Shown one piece after another: positions 1-5,527 of a stretch of 10,796 bases of DNA. The stretch comes from Candidatus Cloacimonadota bacterium. Its GTDB lineage: Bacteria; Cloacimonadota; Cloacimonadia; Cloacimonadales; TCS61. The position numbers were made by a program, and so were the translations under genes. Positions within the stretch are counted from its first letter, which is position 1, and each line of letters opens with the position of its first letter. The stretch covers positions 1 through 10,796 of the forward strand of contig DAOVQH010000055.1 of assembly GCA_030628755.1 (NCBI GenBank), read 5' to 3'. The notes beneath the pieces are model-generated. The model saw only the letters and a program-made list of their open reading frames with translations. It was not told the origin of the DNA and did not search any database.

Positions 1-12
1 ATTCGAAACTAG
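1..12 (+). CDS. 3' end of a preceding pilin-like gene (partial)
   Basis: The first twelve bases read Ile-Arg-Asn-stop in the frame that matches the end of the intact gene at 123-599, which finishes Ile-Gln-Asn-stop. The match continues past the stop codon for 29 more bases, so this is most simply the tail of a tandem paralogue whose body lies before the window. Only three codons are visible, so the identity rests on the repeat and not on protein sequence. Confidence 0.45.
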   Translation: MRN

Positions 13-41
13 ATAATTAATTTACAGAGGTGAAATCTTGC
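1..41 (+). repeat. Direct repeat spanning a stop codon, copy 1
   Basis: This 41-base segment matches 588-628 with three mismatches (window positions 5, 27 and 33). It covers the last three codons, the stop and 29 bases of downstream sequence. The match stops abruptly at position 41, where each copy continues into a different hairpin-forming sequence. This is the footprint of a tandem duplication of a pilin-like gene. Confidence 0.85.
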
Positions 42-88
42 TGGATATGCACCAGCTTAATGTATCTCTACCTTTCTTCCAGCTGGTG
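40..88 (+). promoter_or_regulatory. Leader hairpin with alternative pairings upstream of pilin-like gene
   Basis: CACCAGCT at 50-57 is perfectly complementary to AGCTGGTG at 81-88, with a 23-base loop. GCTGG at 40-44 can instead pair with CCAGC at 52-56 or at 79-83, so the arms can form mutually exclusive hairpins. The structure ends 34 bases before the ATG of the gene at 123. It could be a transcript-stabilising or attenuator-like leader, or a terminator for the preceding copy, although there is no T-run. I do not recognise it as a known riboswitch. Confidence 0.4.
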
Positions 89-122
89 GATAAATTGGGT
101 CGGGCGGAAATAGGAGAAAAAA

Positions 123-599
123 ATGGGAACACAACAAATACTACTCATAGTATTGAGTGTAATTATCGTAGGTATCGCAGTAGCTGTTGGTATTACCATG
201 TTTGCTAAACAATCGGAAAGTTCAAACCGGAATGAAGTTATTGCTGATTTGCAAAAATTTGGTTCATGTGCAATACTATTTTATAAAACGCCAGCCAGTA
301 TGGCGGGGGGAGGCAAAGGTAATCCCGGTTTTGGCACCACCACTGCTCAGACCGTTAATGGTGTCTGCAGGTGGTGTGGTTTCGGGTCAAATAGAATATT
401 TAATAATGATAATGGCACTTATTTATTTTCATATAATAGCGATCCAAAAAGTGGAATAATTTATGGGGTTGGAAAACAAAAAGGACAAAATCCAGATTTT
501 GTGAATGTCTGGATTGCACCAGGAACCGGGAAGATTCAAATAATATTATATGTTAGACCAGAAGCTGCCGATCCATTTACTTGGAATATTCAAAACTAG
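123..599 (+). CDS. Small N-terminally anchored pilin-like protein, MGTQQ family
   Basis: This 158-residue protein starts MGTQQILLIVL. It has one hydrophobic segment at residues 6-27 followed by a polar, soluble-looking C-terminal part, the layout of pilins and pseudopilins. After the anchor come the SNRN motif (34-37), an amphipathic stretch with DLQKF (42-46), an aromatic-Lys-Thr-Pro segment and a glycine run (62-64). It shares this order of motifs with the paralogue at 8670-9104. Three cysteines (49, 82, 85) include a CxxC pair that the paralogue lacks. The ATG is preceded by AGGAG at 112-116 with a six-base gap. There is no canonical prepilin signature: if cleavage followed Gly2, position +5 would be Leu instead of Glu. 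A surface-appendage or envelope role is inference only. Confidence 0.8.
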   Translation: MGTQQILLIVLSVIIVGIAVAVGITMFAKQSESSNRNEVIADLQKFGSCAILFYKTPASMAGGGKGNPGFGTTTAQTVNGVCRWCGFGSNRIFNNDNGTYLFSYNSDPKSGIIYGVGKQKGQNPDFVNVWIAPGTGKIQIILYVRPEAADPFTWNIQN

Positions 600-628
600 A
601 TAATTAATTTACACAGGTGGAATCTTGC
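588..628 (+). repeat. Direct repeat spanning a stop codon, copy 2
   Basis: Second copy of the 41-base repeat at 1-41 (38 of 41 bases identical), covering the last three codons of the intact pilin-like gene, its stop and 29 bases of the 3' flank. Homology ends right before the inverted repeat at 631-687. Confidence 0.85.
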
Positions 629-630
629 AA

Positions 631-687
631 TACCCTTGCGAAGGTCTGTCATAATGAATATCATGGTTGTGAACCTTCGCAAGGGTA
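631..687. repeat. 15-bp perfect inverted repeat with 27-base loop
   Basis: The arm TACCCTTGCGAAGGT (631-645) is perfectly complementary to 673-687. Each arm can also fold on itself (CCTT-GCG-AAGG). Inside the loop, ATGA-ATA-TCAT (654-664) can form a small inner hairpin, and GGTT-GTG-AACC (665-675) competes with the right arm. It sits 31 bases after the stop of the pilin-like gene. It could end or stabilise that transcript, or be a REP-like interspersed element. It resembles the hairpin at 1915-1967 in loop length and in the ACCCT start of the arm. Confidence 0.75.
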
Positions 688-903
688 ATTAAATTTCTAT
701 TTTCTATTGATATTAATGTCATAAATATGTGACAAAATTTCATCTTAGAAATATATGAAAATTATTAAAAATTCTACGGCTAACAGTATGGATTTATGCT
801 GACCAGGACCCTCAATATAGAATAATTGTTAATAATTAACTCACATTTCTAAGTTCGGACACGTGTAGCTAAATGATGCTAATACCATTATCGCCAGTTG
901 CTT

Positions 904-1022
904 GTCATTCCCACACTCAATCAAGTTGAGTGTAAACTCAAGTGGGAATCCATTCCTTACAACCTGTCTTTTACTGTGTCTTCCCGCTATATGGATTCCC
1001 GATGTATATCGGGAGGAATGAC
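904..1022. repeat. Nested inverted-repeat element with terminal GTCATTCC repeats
   Basis: The outer ends GTCATTCC (904-911) and GGAATGAC (1015-1022) are perfectly complementary. Inside lie three further perfect inverted repeats: ACACTCAA/TTGAGTGT (913-920 and 926-933), GGGAATCCAT/ATGGATTCCC (944-953 and 991-1000) and CCCGAT/ATCGGG (998-1003 and 1008-1013). The layout resembles the widespread non-coding GTCATTCC...GGGAATCC interspersed repeats of environmental bacteria, which are MITE- or REP-like. There is no transposase and I could not see a flanking target-site duplication. Confidence 0.65.
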
Positions 1023-1080
1023 AGCTGTGGATGTTTGGAATGACTGTGTGGATGAGGCTCTGAGTTACATAAAATTTATA

Positions 1081-1102
1081 CCGTTGGTTGTACAACCTAC
1101 GG
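1081..1102. repeat. Interrupted palindrome
   Basis: CCGT-T-GGTTGTACAACC-T-ACGG reads the same on both strands apart from the paired T:T mismatches. It is 22 bases long and lies 40 bases beyond the stop codon of the minus-strand lipoprotein gene, so it may form a cruciform or act at that transcript's 3' end. A dyad operator is possible but no promoter is visible beside it. Confidence 0.5.
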
Positions 1103-1141
1103 CATTTATCTTGATGATTAAAGGGTATAGCCATTGATTTT

Positions 1142-1669
1142 TTAATCAAGAATTGCTTTAATCAGTCGAATATCATCAATCCAAACAGTACCTTTACCAT
1201 TAATCACAAGATTCAGTTTAACATTGTCAGGATTTTCTCCTTTTTTCAAGAAAAATGGAGTTTCTTGAGATGTCCATTCAGTATTTTCACGAATAGAAGA
1301 CTCCAAAGCTCGTGAGAAGAATTCTCCTTTTCCAGGAAAATTACACAACATCTCTAAATACACTTGGCCGATAAAATCTTTTGTGCGAAGCTTAGCTGTA
1401 TATATTAAGCAGGCATTCTCAACATCTATGTCGCCTGTTTCATATAATCGCACTCTCGTGGGTCTGGTTGCAGATATTTTTAGAGAAGCAATCCCATCGC
1501 TTGAAACCCAATCATCAATCTCAATACCTGTCTGTGTAATAAGACCTTCCAGGCTATTGATTGAATAGTGTCTTAACTCAAATACAACTTCGGACACCTT
1601 GGATGATTTCCGACAAGAAGAGAAAAATAGTAATATTACCAGTAATGAAATAAAATTTTTAATACGCAT
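1142..1669 (-). CDS. Putative lipoprotein with jelly-roll (carbohydrate-binding-like) domain
   Basis: This 175-residue protein has a short charged N-terminus (MRIKNF), a hydrophobic core and a lipobox FSSC at residues 16-19, so Cys19 should be lipidated after signal peptidase II cleavage. The remainder is one compact domain rich in alternating hydrophobic residues. Its end, NGKGTVWIDDIRLIK, is the closing strand pattern common in beta-sandwich domains of the CBM4/9-like type, and is preceded by a W-x(n)-FFLKKG segment. The substrate is unknown. The ATG at 1669 is preferred because GGAGG lies eight bases upstream; an in-frame TTG at 1687 adds six residues but has no ribosome site of its own. 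It is transcribed away from the YggS gene. Lipoprotein status is well supported; the fold is inference. Confidence 0.75.
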   Translation of the reverse strand: MRIKNFISLLVILLFFSSCRKSSKVSEVVFELRHYSINSLEGLITQTGIEIDDWVSSDGIASLKISATRPTRVRLYETGDIDVENACLIYTAKLRTKDFIGQVYLEMLCNFPGKGEFFSRALESSIRENTEWTSQETPFFLKKGENPDNVKLNLVINGKGTVWIDDIRLIKAILD

Positions 1670-1726
1670 TTTTATATCCTCCAACAAAGACTTTGCAGGG
1701 TCTGAATATTTAATCTTTTCTTAAAA

Positions 1727-1750
1727 AACTAATAATGTAAAATATGTCAA
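1727..1750 (-). promoter_or_regulatory. Weak candidate promoter for the lipoprotein gene
   Basis: On the minus strand, TTGACA occupies 1750 down to 1745. The best -10 match downstream, TTTAAG, is only 4 of 6 and sits at a 19-base spacing, slightly outside this range. The consensus -35 and location 76 bases upstream of the start are in favour; the poor -10 is against. Confidence 0.2.
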
Positions 1751-1777
1751 GAAAATCAATAAATTGTAAGTGATACG

Positions 1778-1883
1778 GCTTCGCTTCTGATGATAGAAAT
1801 ATGACAAATTTACATAGGCAATATCACATAACAACATTGTTTCTTACGAGATAGATAGCTTCGCCGTTATTCGATGATAGAAA
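1778..1883. repeat. Imperfect direct repeat, GCTTCGC plus GATGATAGAAA pair
   Basis: GCTTCGC occurs at 1778-1784 and again at 1858-1864. Each is followed a few bases later by GATGATAGAAA, at 1789-1799 and 1873-1883. The gap between the two parts is 4 bases in the first copy and 8 in the second, so this is a degenerate repeat about 80 bases apart. It may be a decayed interspersed repeat; no function is evident. Confidence 0.5.
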
Positions 1884-1914
1884 GAGATTTCGTATGAGAA
1901 GCCCACGAATGTTT

Positions 1915-1967
1915 ACCCTGTGAAATAATGCTCTGCATTAAAATATTATGATTGTATTTCACAGGGT
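1915..1967. repeat. 13-bp perfect inverted repeat with 27-base loop
   Basis: ACCCTGTGAAATA (1915-1927) is perfectly complementary to TATTTCACAGGGT (1955-1967). The loop is 27 bases, the same as in the hairpin at 631-687, and again holds a small inner hairpin (ATGC-TCT-GCAT, 1928-1938). Both elements have arms opening ACCCT and containing GAA. It lies more than 200 bases upstream of the YggS start, so it is more likely an interspersed repeat than a leader structure. Confidence 0.75.
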
Positions 1968-2107
1968 GTACTCCTGCTTTTAATCGCCTCTGGCGATCAG
2001 ACGGATTATTCATGGGATTCTAATAATTTATTTTATGTTTTTCAGTAGTGAACCAATAAAAGTAAATTTTTTTGGGGTTATGCTTGGCTTTAGTTCCCAC
2101 TAATTTC

Positions 2108-2139
2108 TTGACACATCGAACAAGAAAAATTCCTTTAAT
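2108..2139 (+). promoter_or_regulatory. Weak candidate promoter for the YggS operon
   Basis: TTGACA at 2108-2113 matches the -35 consensus fully. The best -10, TTTAAT at 2134-2139, matches 5 of 6 but at a long 20-base spacing. The position, 32 bases before the ATG, fits a short leader. Spacing makes this tentative. Confidence 0.25.
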
Positions 2140-2170
2140 TTCGATTAATAAATGTTTATTAAGGATTAGA

Positions 2171-2866
2171 ATGTCGATAGCTGAAAATATTAAAAATCTA
2201 AATAGACAAATTGAAGCTGCTGCTCAAAGGTCTGGCAGAGATCCTTCCGAAATAAAACTTCTTGTTGTAACAAAAACCCATCCTGTGAAAACCATTGAAA
2301 CTGCATTAAGGTGCGGGATTAAATATATCAGTGAAAATCGAGTCCAGGAAGCTGAAAGCAAAATCCCTTTTATTAAGGAACACTTTGAAGAATTCCATTT
2401 CATCGGGCATTTGCAGTCAAACAAGATAAAAAAATTAATGAAACTGAATCCTGCTCTCATACATTCAATTGATAAAATCTCTACCGCACAAAAATTGAAC
2501 GATCATCTTTCCCAGCTTCAAAAAAAACAGGACATTCTAATTCAGGTCAACACCTCCGGCGAGGAAAGCAAATTTGGCATAGAACCGAATACTACTATTG
2601 ATTTTATTCACCAGGTAAGCAAACTTCCAAACTTGAATATTAAGGGTTTGATGACAATCGGGATGTTTATTGCTGATGAAGATGTAATTAGAAAATGTTT
2701 CAGAACTTTAAGAGAGCTTTTTGAGAAAATCAAATTGGAGAGAATTCCCAATGTTGAAATGAAATATCTATCAATGGGAATGACAAATGATTTTGAAATT
2801 GCAATTGAAGAAGGAGCAAATATAATCCGCATTGGCAGTGCAATTTTCGGACAGAGAAACTATTAA
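2171..2866 (+). CDS. yggS: YggS/PROSC family pyridoxal-5'-phosphate homeostasis protein
   Basis: This cytosolic PLP-binding protein buffers and delivers pyridoxal phosphate; the family has an alanine-racemase-like TIM barrel and no known enzymatic reaction. The 231-residue length is normal for the family. Visible signatures are LLVVTKTHP with the PLP-binding lysine at Lys35, FHFIGHLQSNK, HSIDK, VNTSGEESKFG, GLMTIGMF, and the C-terminal LSMGMTNDFEIAIEEG and RIGSAIFGQR, whose Ser-Met-Gly-Met and Gly-Ser parts hold the cofactor phosphate. The ATG at 2171 fits the family N-terminus and has AAGGA at 2161-2165; the frame stays open upstream to a TTG at 2072, but that extension has no family similarity. 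It appears to be the first gene of the cluster, 12 bases ahead of the PlsY-like gene. Confidence 0.95.
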   Translation: MSIAENIKNLNRQIEAAAQRSGRDPSEIKLLVVTKTHPVKTIETALRCGIKYISENRVQEAESKIPFIKEHFEEFHFIGHLQSNKIKKLMKLNPALIHSIDKISTAQKLNDHLSQLQKKQDILIQVNTSGEESKFGIEPNTTIDFIHQVSKLPNLNIKGLMTIGMFIADEDVIRKCFRTLRELFEKIKLERIPNVEMKYLSMGMTNDFEIAIEEGANIIRIGSAIFGQRNY

Positions 2867-2878
2867 AATGGAGAATTT

Positions 2879-3493
2879 ATGATTTCTACTTTAATTTTTA
2901 TTTTGTTAATGGTCATATCATATTTTTTAGGATGTTTTTCCACTGCGAAACTTTTTGTAAAATCGTATAAAAGTATAAATATTTACAAAGTGGGAACCGG
3001 TCATCCTGACACAGAAAATATCTTTCATAATATTGGTAAAACTCTTGGTATTTTCACCGGCATTGTTGATTTTGGTAAGATTTTTTTCTATTTAATAATT
3101 TTAAGCTTGCTTTTAAATTACCCCAAAATAATAGATTTGATTGGTGAGAATATAGGAACCGAAAACCATCTCCTGTCATTAGGTTTTATCATGGTGGTAG
3201 GTCATTGTCTACCTATTACCAGCCATTTCAGAGGAGGCAGGGGGATATTTTCTTATATCGGATTTATGACCTTTTTTGCACCCTGGCCAATGATGACTAT
3301 CACACTAGTGGCGCTTCTTATAGTTGTGTTTTACAAACAGATCCGTTTCGCTCAATATATTATTGTTTTACTTCCTCCATTCATAAATTTCTTTTTTGAA
3401 AGGGATCCGGATCTGCTCGGTAAGATGTTTATTGCTGCTATTTTGATGGGAATTATGAATATTTTTGTTTCTAAAAAATTAGGGGAGATATAA
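2879..3493 (+). CDS. PlsY-like glycerol-3-phosphate acyltransferase family protein
   Basis: PlsY transfers an acyl group from acyl-phosphate to glycerol-3-phosphate, the first step of phospholipid synthesis, in the inner membrane. This 204-residue protein has the family length and about five hydrophobic segments. It keeps the second signature, GHCLPITSHFRGGRG (108-122), and the D-x2-K after the first motif (Asp64, Lys67). The first motif is strongly changed: family members have GSGNxGATN, while here residues 39-47 read GTGHPDTEN, and the usual D-x-R before it is missing. It may therefore use a different acyl donor or acceptor, or be a specialised paralogue. The ATG follows GGAG by about seven bases. 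Its stop codon overlaps the next start by one base, which implies coupled translation. Family membership is fairly sure, catalytic identity is not. Confidence 0.75.
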   Translation: MISTLIFILLMVISYFLGCFSTAKLFVKSYKSINIYKVGTGHPDTENIFHNIGKTLGIFTGIVDFGKIFFYLIILSLLLNYPKIIDLIGENIGTENHLLSLGFIMVVGHCLPITSHFRGGRGIFSYIGFMTFFAPWPMMTITLVALLIVVFYKQIRFAQYIIVLLPPFINFFFERDPDLLGKMFIAAILMGIMNIFVSKKLGEI

Positions 3494-4617
3494 TGAAAAT
3501 TGTTCCGGTTAAAACCAGGAAAGATTTGAATAAATTTATCAAACTTCCATTCAAGCTTTACAAGCGAGATCCATATTGGGTACCTCCACTTATCATGGAC
3601 CAGAAAAATTTCTTTGACTCCGGGAAAAATCCCTATTTTGAGCATTCTGAAGTCCAACTATTTCTTGCATATAAAGATAATGAATTAATGGGAAGAATAT
3701 CAGCTCAAACAAATACACAGCATAATAAAACCCACAAAGATAAAGTGGGTTTTTTCGGCTTTTTTGAAGCTGTAAATGACCAGGAAGTTGCTGACTCCCT
3801 TTTTTCAACTGCAAGCGAATGGCTTAAAGAAAGAGGACTTGAAACCATGCGCGGACCTATGAATTTTTCTGTTAATGACGAATGTGCACTTCTTATAGAC
3901 CCTTTCGATTCTTCTCCCATGGTTATGATGCCATATAATCCTGAGTACTACAAAACATTATACGAAAATGTAGGTTTAAAAAAAGTGATTGATCTTTATG
4001 CCTATCATAGCGATCTTAGGAACCCACCTGAAAGGTTAGCTAAACTGGCAGAAAAAATAGAAAAACGTGGAAATTTTACAGTTAGATCTATATCTTGCAA
4101 AAACAAGAAAAAAATCAAGGATGATATCGCAAAAGTATTCCATATTTATGAAAAAGCCTGGCAAAACAACTGGGGTTATGTTCCTATGTCTACCAGAGAA
4201 TTTGACCATCTGGTAGATAGCGTGTTACCAATCATTAGACCGGAATTTGTATTTATTGCTGAGGTTGAAGGTAAAGCTGTTGGATTCTCTGTTACTTTAC
4301 CGGATTATAATTTCATTCTTAAAAAAACTAAGGGACGAATCTTCCCGTTTGGATGGCTTATTTTCCTGCTTTATAAGAATAAAATTCCCGGTTTGAGAGT
4401 TCCAATTATGGGAGTTCTGGATGAATACAAAAACCGTGGTATAGATGTTGTCTTTTATCACAGATCATTCAAAACTGCATATGAACATAAAAACTCATAT
4501 ACTGATGGAGAAATGTCCTGGGTTTTGGAAACCAATAAAATGATGAACAGAATATCCAAAAGCCTATCTGCAAAGCTTTATAAAACCTACAGAATTTTCG
4601 ATAAGAAAATAACCTGA
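3493..4617 (+). CDS. Large GNAT-like acyltransferase family protein
   Basis: This 374-residue soluble protein resembles a group of long GNAT-fold proteins. Recognisable points are the N-terminal LYKRDPYWVPPL (22-33), FFEHSE-like region near 49-53, GFFGFFEAVND (86-96), RGPMNFSVNDECALLID (120-136), MMPYNPEYY (145-153), and a C-terminal half with GVLDEYKNRGID, which looks like a second acetyltransferase core with its acyl-CoA-binding arginine/glycine region. The true substrate is unknown. The start codon overlaps the stop of the PlsY-like gene (TAATG), and a GGGGAG ribosome site lies within that gene's end. Placement between two membrane-lipid enzymes suggests a job in acyl-lipid or aminolipid synthesis, but this is inference from position. 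Proteins of this group are usually annotated only as GNAT family or hypothetical. Confidence 0.75.
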   Translation: MKIVPVKTRKDLNKFIKLPFKLYKRDPYWVPPLIMDQKNFFDSGKNPYFEHSEVQLFLAYKDNELMGRISAQTNTQHNKTHKDKVGFFGFFEAVNDQEVADSLFSTASEWLKERGLETMRGPMNFSVNDECALLIDPFDSSPMVMMPYNPEYYKTLYENVGLKKVIDLYAYHSDLRNPPERLAKLAEKIEKRGNFTVRSISCKNKKKIKDDIAKVFHIYEKAWQNNWGYVPMSTREFDHLVDSVLPIIRPEFVFIAEVEGKAVGFSVTLPDYNFILKKTKGRIFPFGWLIFLLYKNKIPGLRVPIMGVLDEYKNRGIDVVFYHRSFKTAYEHKNSYTDGEMSWVLETNKMMNRISKSLSAKLYKTYRIFDKKIT

Positions 4618-4657
4618 TATTAACAGTCTAAGTGCGATTCAACATATCGGGAAAATA

Positions 4658-5527
4658 ATGCTGAAAGACAGATTACGACCAATAGATATCATTACATTCA
4701 TATATATAATATTTAATCTTTTATTTATACTATTTGGTTGGGGAAAAATCCATAATCCAATCATTCACCTTGGGGCTTTTACATTTATCGGGATAGCAAT
4801 TCTGGGATTAATTACTCATAAATCCAGGTTTCTGCAGTTTATCAGGGATTGGTATCCTCTGTTTGTTTTCACGTATTTTTTTGAAGCAACCTCAGCTATG
4901 AATCTAGTTATATTCCACAACTTTATCGATGGATTTTTTCAAAGAATAGATTTTGCAATATTTGGATATCAACCTGCCAGAATCTGGGGAATTAAATTCA
5001 ATGATTTCTTTCTCCAGGAATTGTTTCATTTTGCTTATTTCAGTTATTATATAATGTTCCCTCTCCTGGCTTTTCTGCTGTATTTTAAACACAGGAAAGC
5101 TTTCCATCATTTTGTATTTATTATCAGTTTCGTATTTTATATATGTTATATTACCTATAACTTTTTACCGGTAATCGGGGGTAGATTCTGGGAATCAACA
5201 CTCGAACTTACAAAAATTTATCGTTTTGGTATTTTTACAAAAATAATGGCTTTTATCTACAATATAACCACACATTTTGGAGGAGCTTTTCCCAGTTCAC
5301 ATGTAGCAGTTGCAGTGGCAATAACTATTTCTGCTCTTCGTAATGTAAAATGGTTGGGATATATTTATATTCCTCTAACATTTCTTTTAAGTGTTTCCAC
5401 TGTATATTGTCATTATCATTATTTTATCGATACAATTGCTGGTATTGCTTATGGCATAGGATTTTATTACCTGGCATTGAAATTATATAGAATTTTGAAG
5501 GAAAAATGTTTAGTATATCCTTCCTGA
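4658..5527 (+). CDS. PAP2-family integral membrane phosphatase/phosphotransferase (AUR1-like)
   Basis: PAP2 enzymes remove or transfer phosphate head groups of lipids, acting from the membrane. This 289-residue protein has about six to seven hydrophobic helices. Near the C-terminus it carries GGAFPSSHVAVAVA with the PSSH motif (212-215) and STVYCHYHYFIDTIAG with H-x3-D (His254, Asp258), the two histidine motifs of the superfamily. The second motif lacks the Ser-Arg seen in classic PAP2 phosphatases and looks more like the HYxxD of inositol-phosphorylceramide synthases (AUR1/PAP2_3 type), so head-group transfer onto a lipid is possible. It starts 40 bases after the GNAT-like gene, and its last 22 bases overlap the BatA/VWA gene in another frame. 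Substrate unknown. Confidence 0.85.
   Translation: MLKDRLRPIDIITFIYIIFNLLFILFGWGKIHNPIIHLGAFTFIGIAILGLITHKSRFLQFIRDWYPLFVFTYFFEATSAMNLVIFHNFIDGFFQRIDFAIFGYQPARIWGIKFNDFFLQELFHFAYFSYYIMFPLLAFLLYFKHRKAFHHFVFIISFVFYICYITYNFLPVIGGRFWESTLELTKIYRFGIFTKIMAFIYNITTHFGGAFPSSHVAVAVAITISALRNVKWLGYIYIPLTFLLSVSTVYCHYHYFIDTIAGIAYGIGFYYLALKLYRILKEKCLVYPS

Larger units (their letters stand above)
600..1141. other. 542-base gene-free region between convergent genes
   Basis: No convincing gene lies here on either strand. The open frames that cross 841-1149 run through the inverted-repeat element and have no family signature. The stretch holds a 15-bp stem hairpin (631-687), an AT-rich part (688-840) with a small palindrome at 828-840, a nested inverted-repeat element (904-1022) and an interrupted palindrome (1081-1102). 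The genes on both sides point toward it, so it is a place for transcript ends, but no stem followed by a clear T-run is visible. Confidence 0.65.
1670..2170. other. 501-base divergent intergenic region
   Basis: This lies between the minus-strand lipoprotein gene and the plus-strand YggS operon, so it should hold both promoters. A TTGACA box occurs on each strand at a sensible distance from its gene (1745-1750 minus, 2108-2113 plus), each with a poor -10 partner. The middle contains paired GCTTCGC/GATGATAGAAA repeats and a 13-bp stem hairpin (1915-1967). The frame open upstream of 2171 has no protein-family similarity and looks non-coding. Confidence 0.6.

Noticed and set aside
13..122. Possible c-di-GMP or other known riboswitch before the pilin-like gene
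   Set aside because: The conserved core sequences of classes I know are absent; only generic hairpins are seen.
631..1102. CRISPR array
   Set aside because: Repeats are inverted and of different sequence, with no regular direct repeat-spacer pattern and no cas genes.
841..1149. Open frames on both strands across the intergenic repeat
   Set aside because: They overlap the nested inverted repeats, show no domain or signal, and have no ribosome site worth noting; an artefact of repeat DNA.
1134..1149. TTGATT/AATCAA hairpin at the end of the lipoprotein gene as a terminator
   Set aside because: The stem is only six A/T-rich pairs and lacks a T-run beyond it on the minus strand.
1670..1687. TTG start for the minus-strand lipoprotein
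   Set aside because: It would read through the GGAGG that serves the ATG at 1669.
2072..2170. Upstream extension of the YggS gene from a TTG
   Set aside because: The 33 extra residues have no similarity to the family; the ATG at 2171 has a ribosome site and gives the usual protein length.
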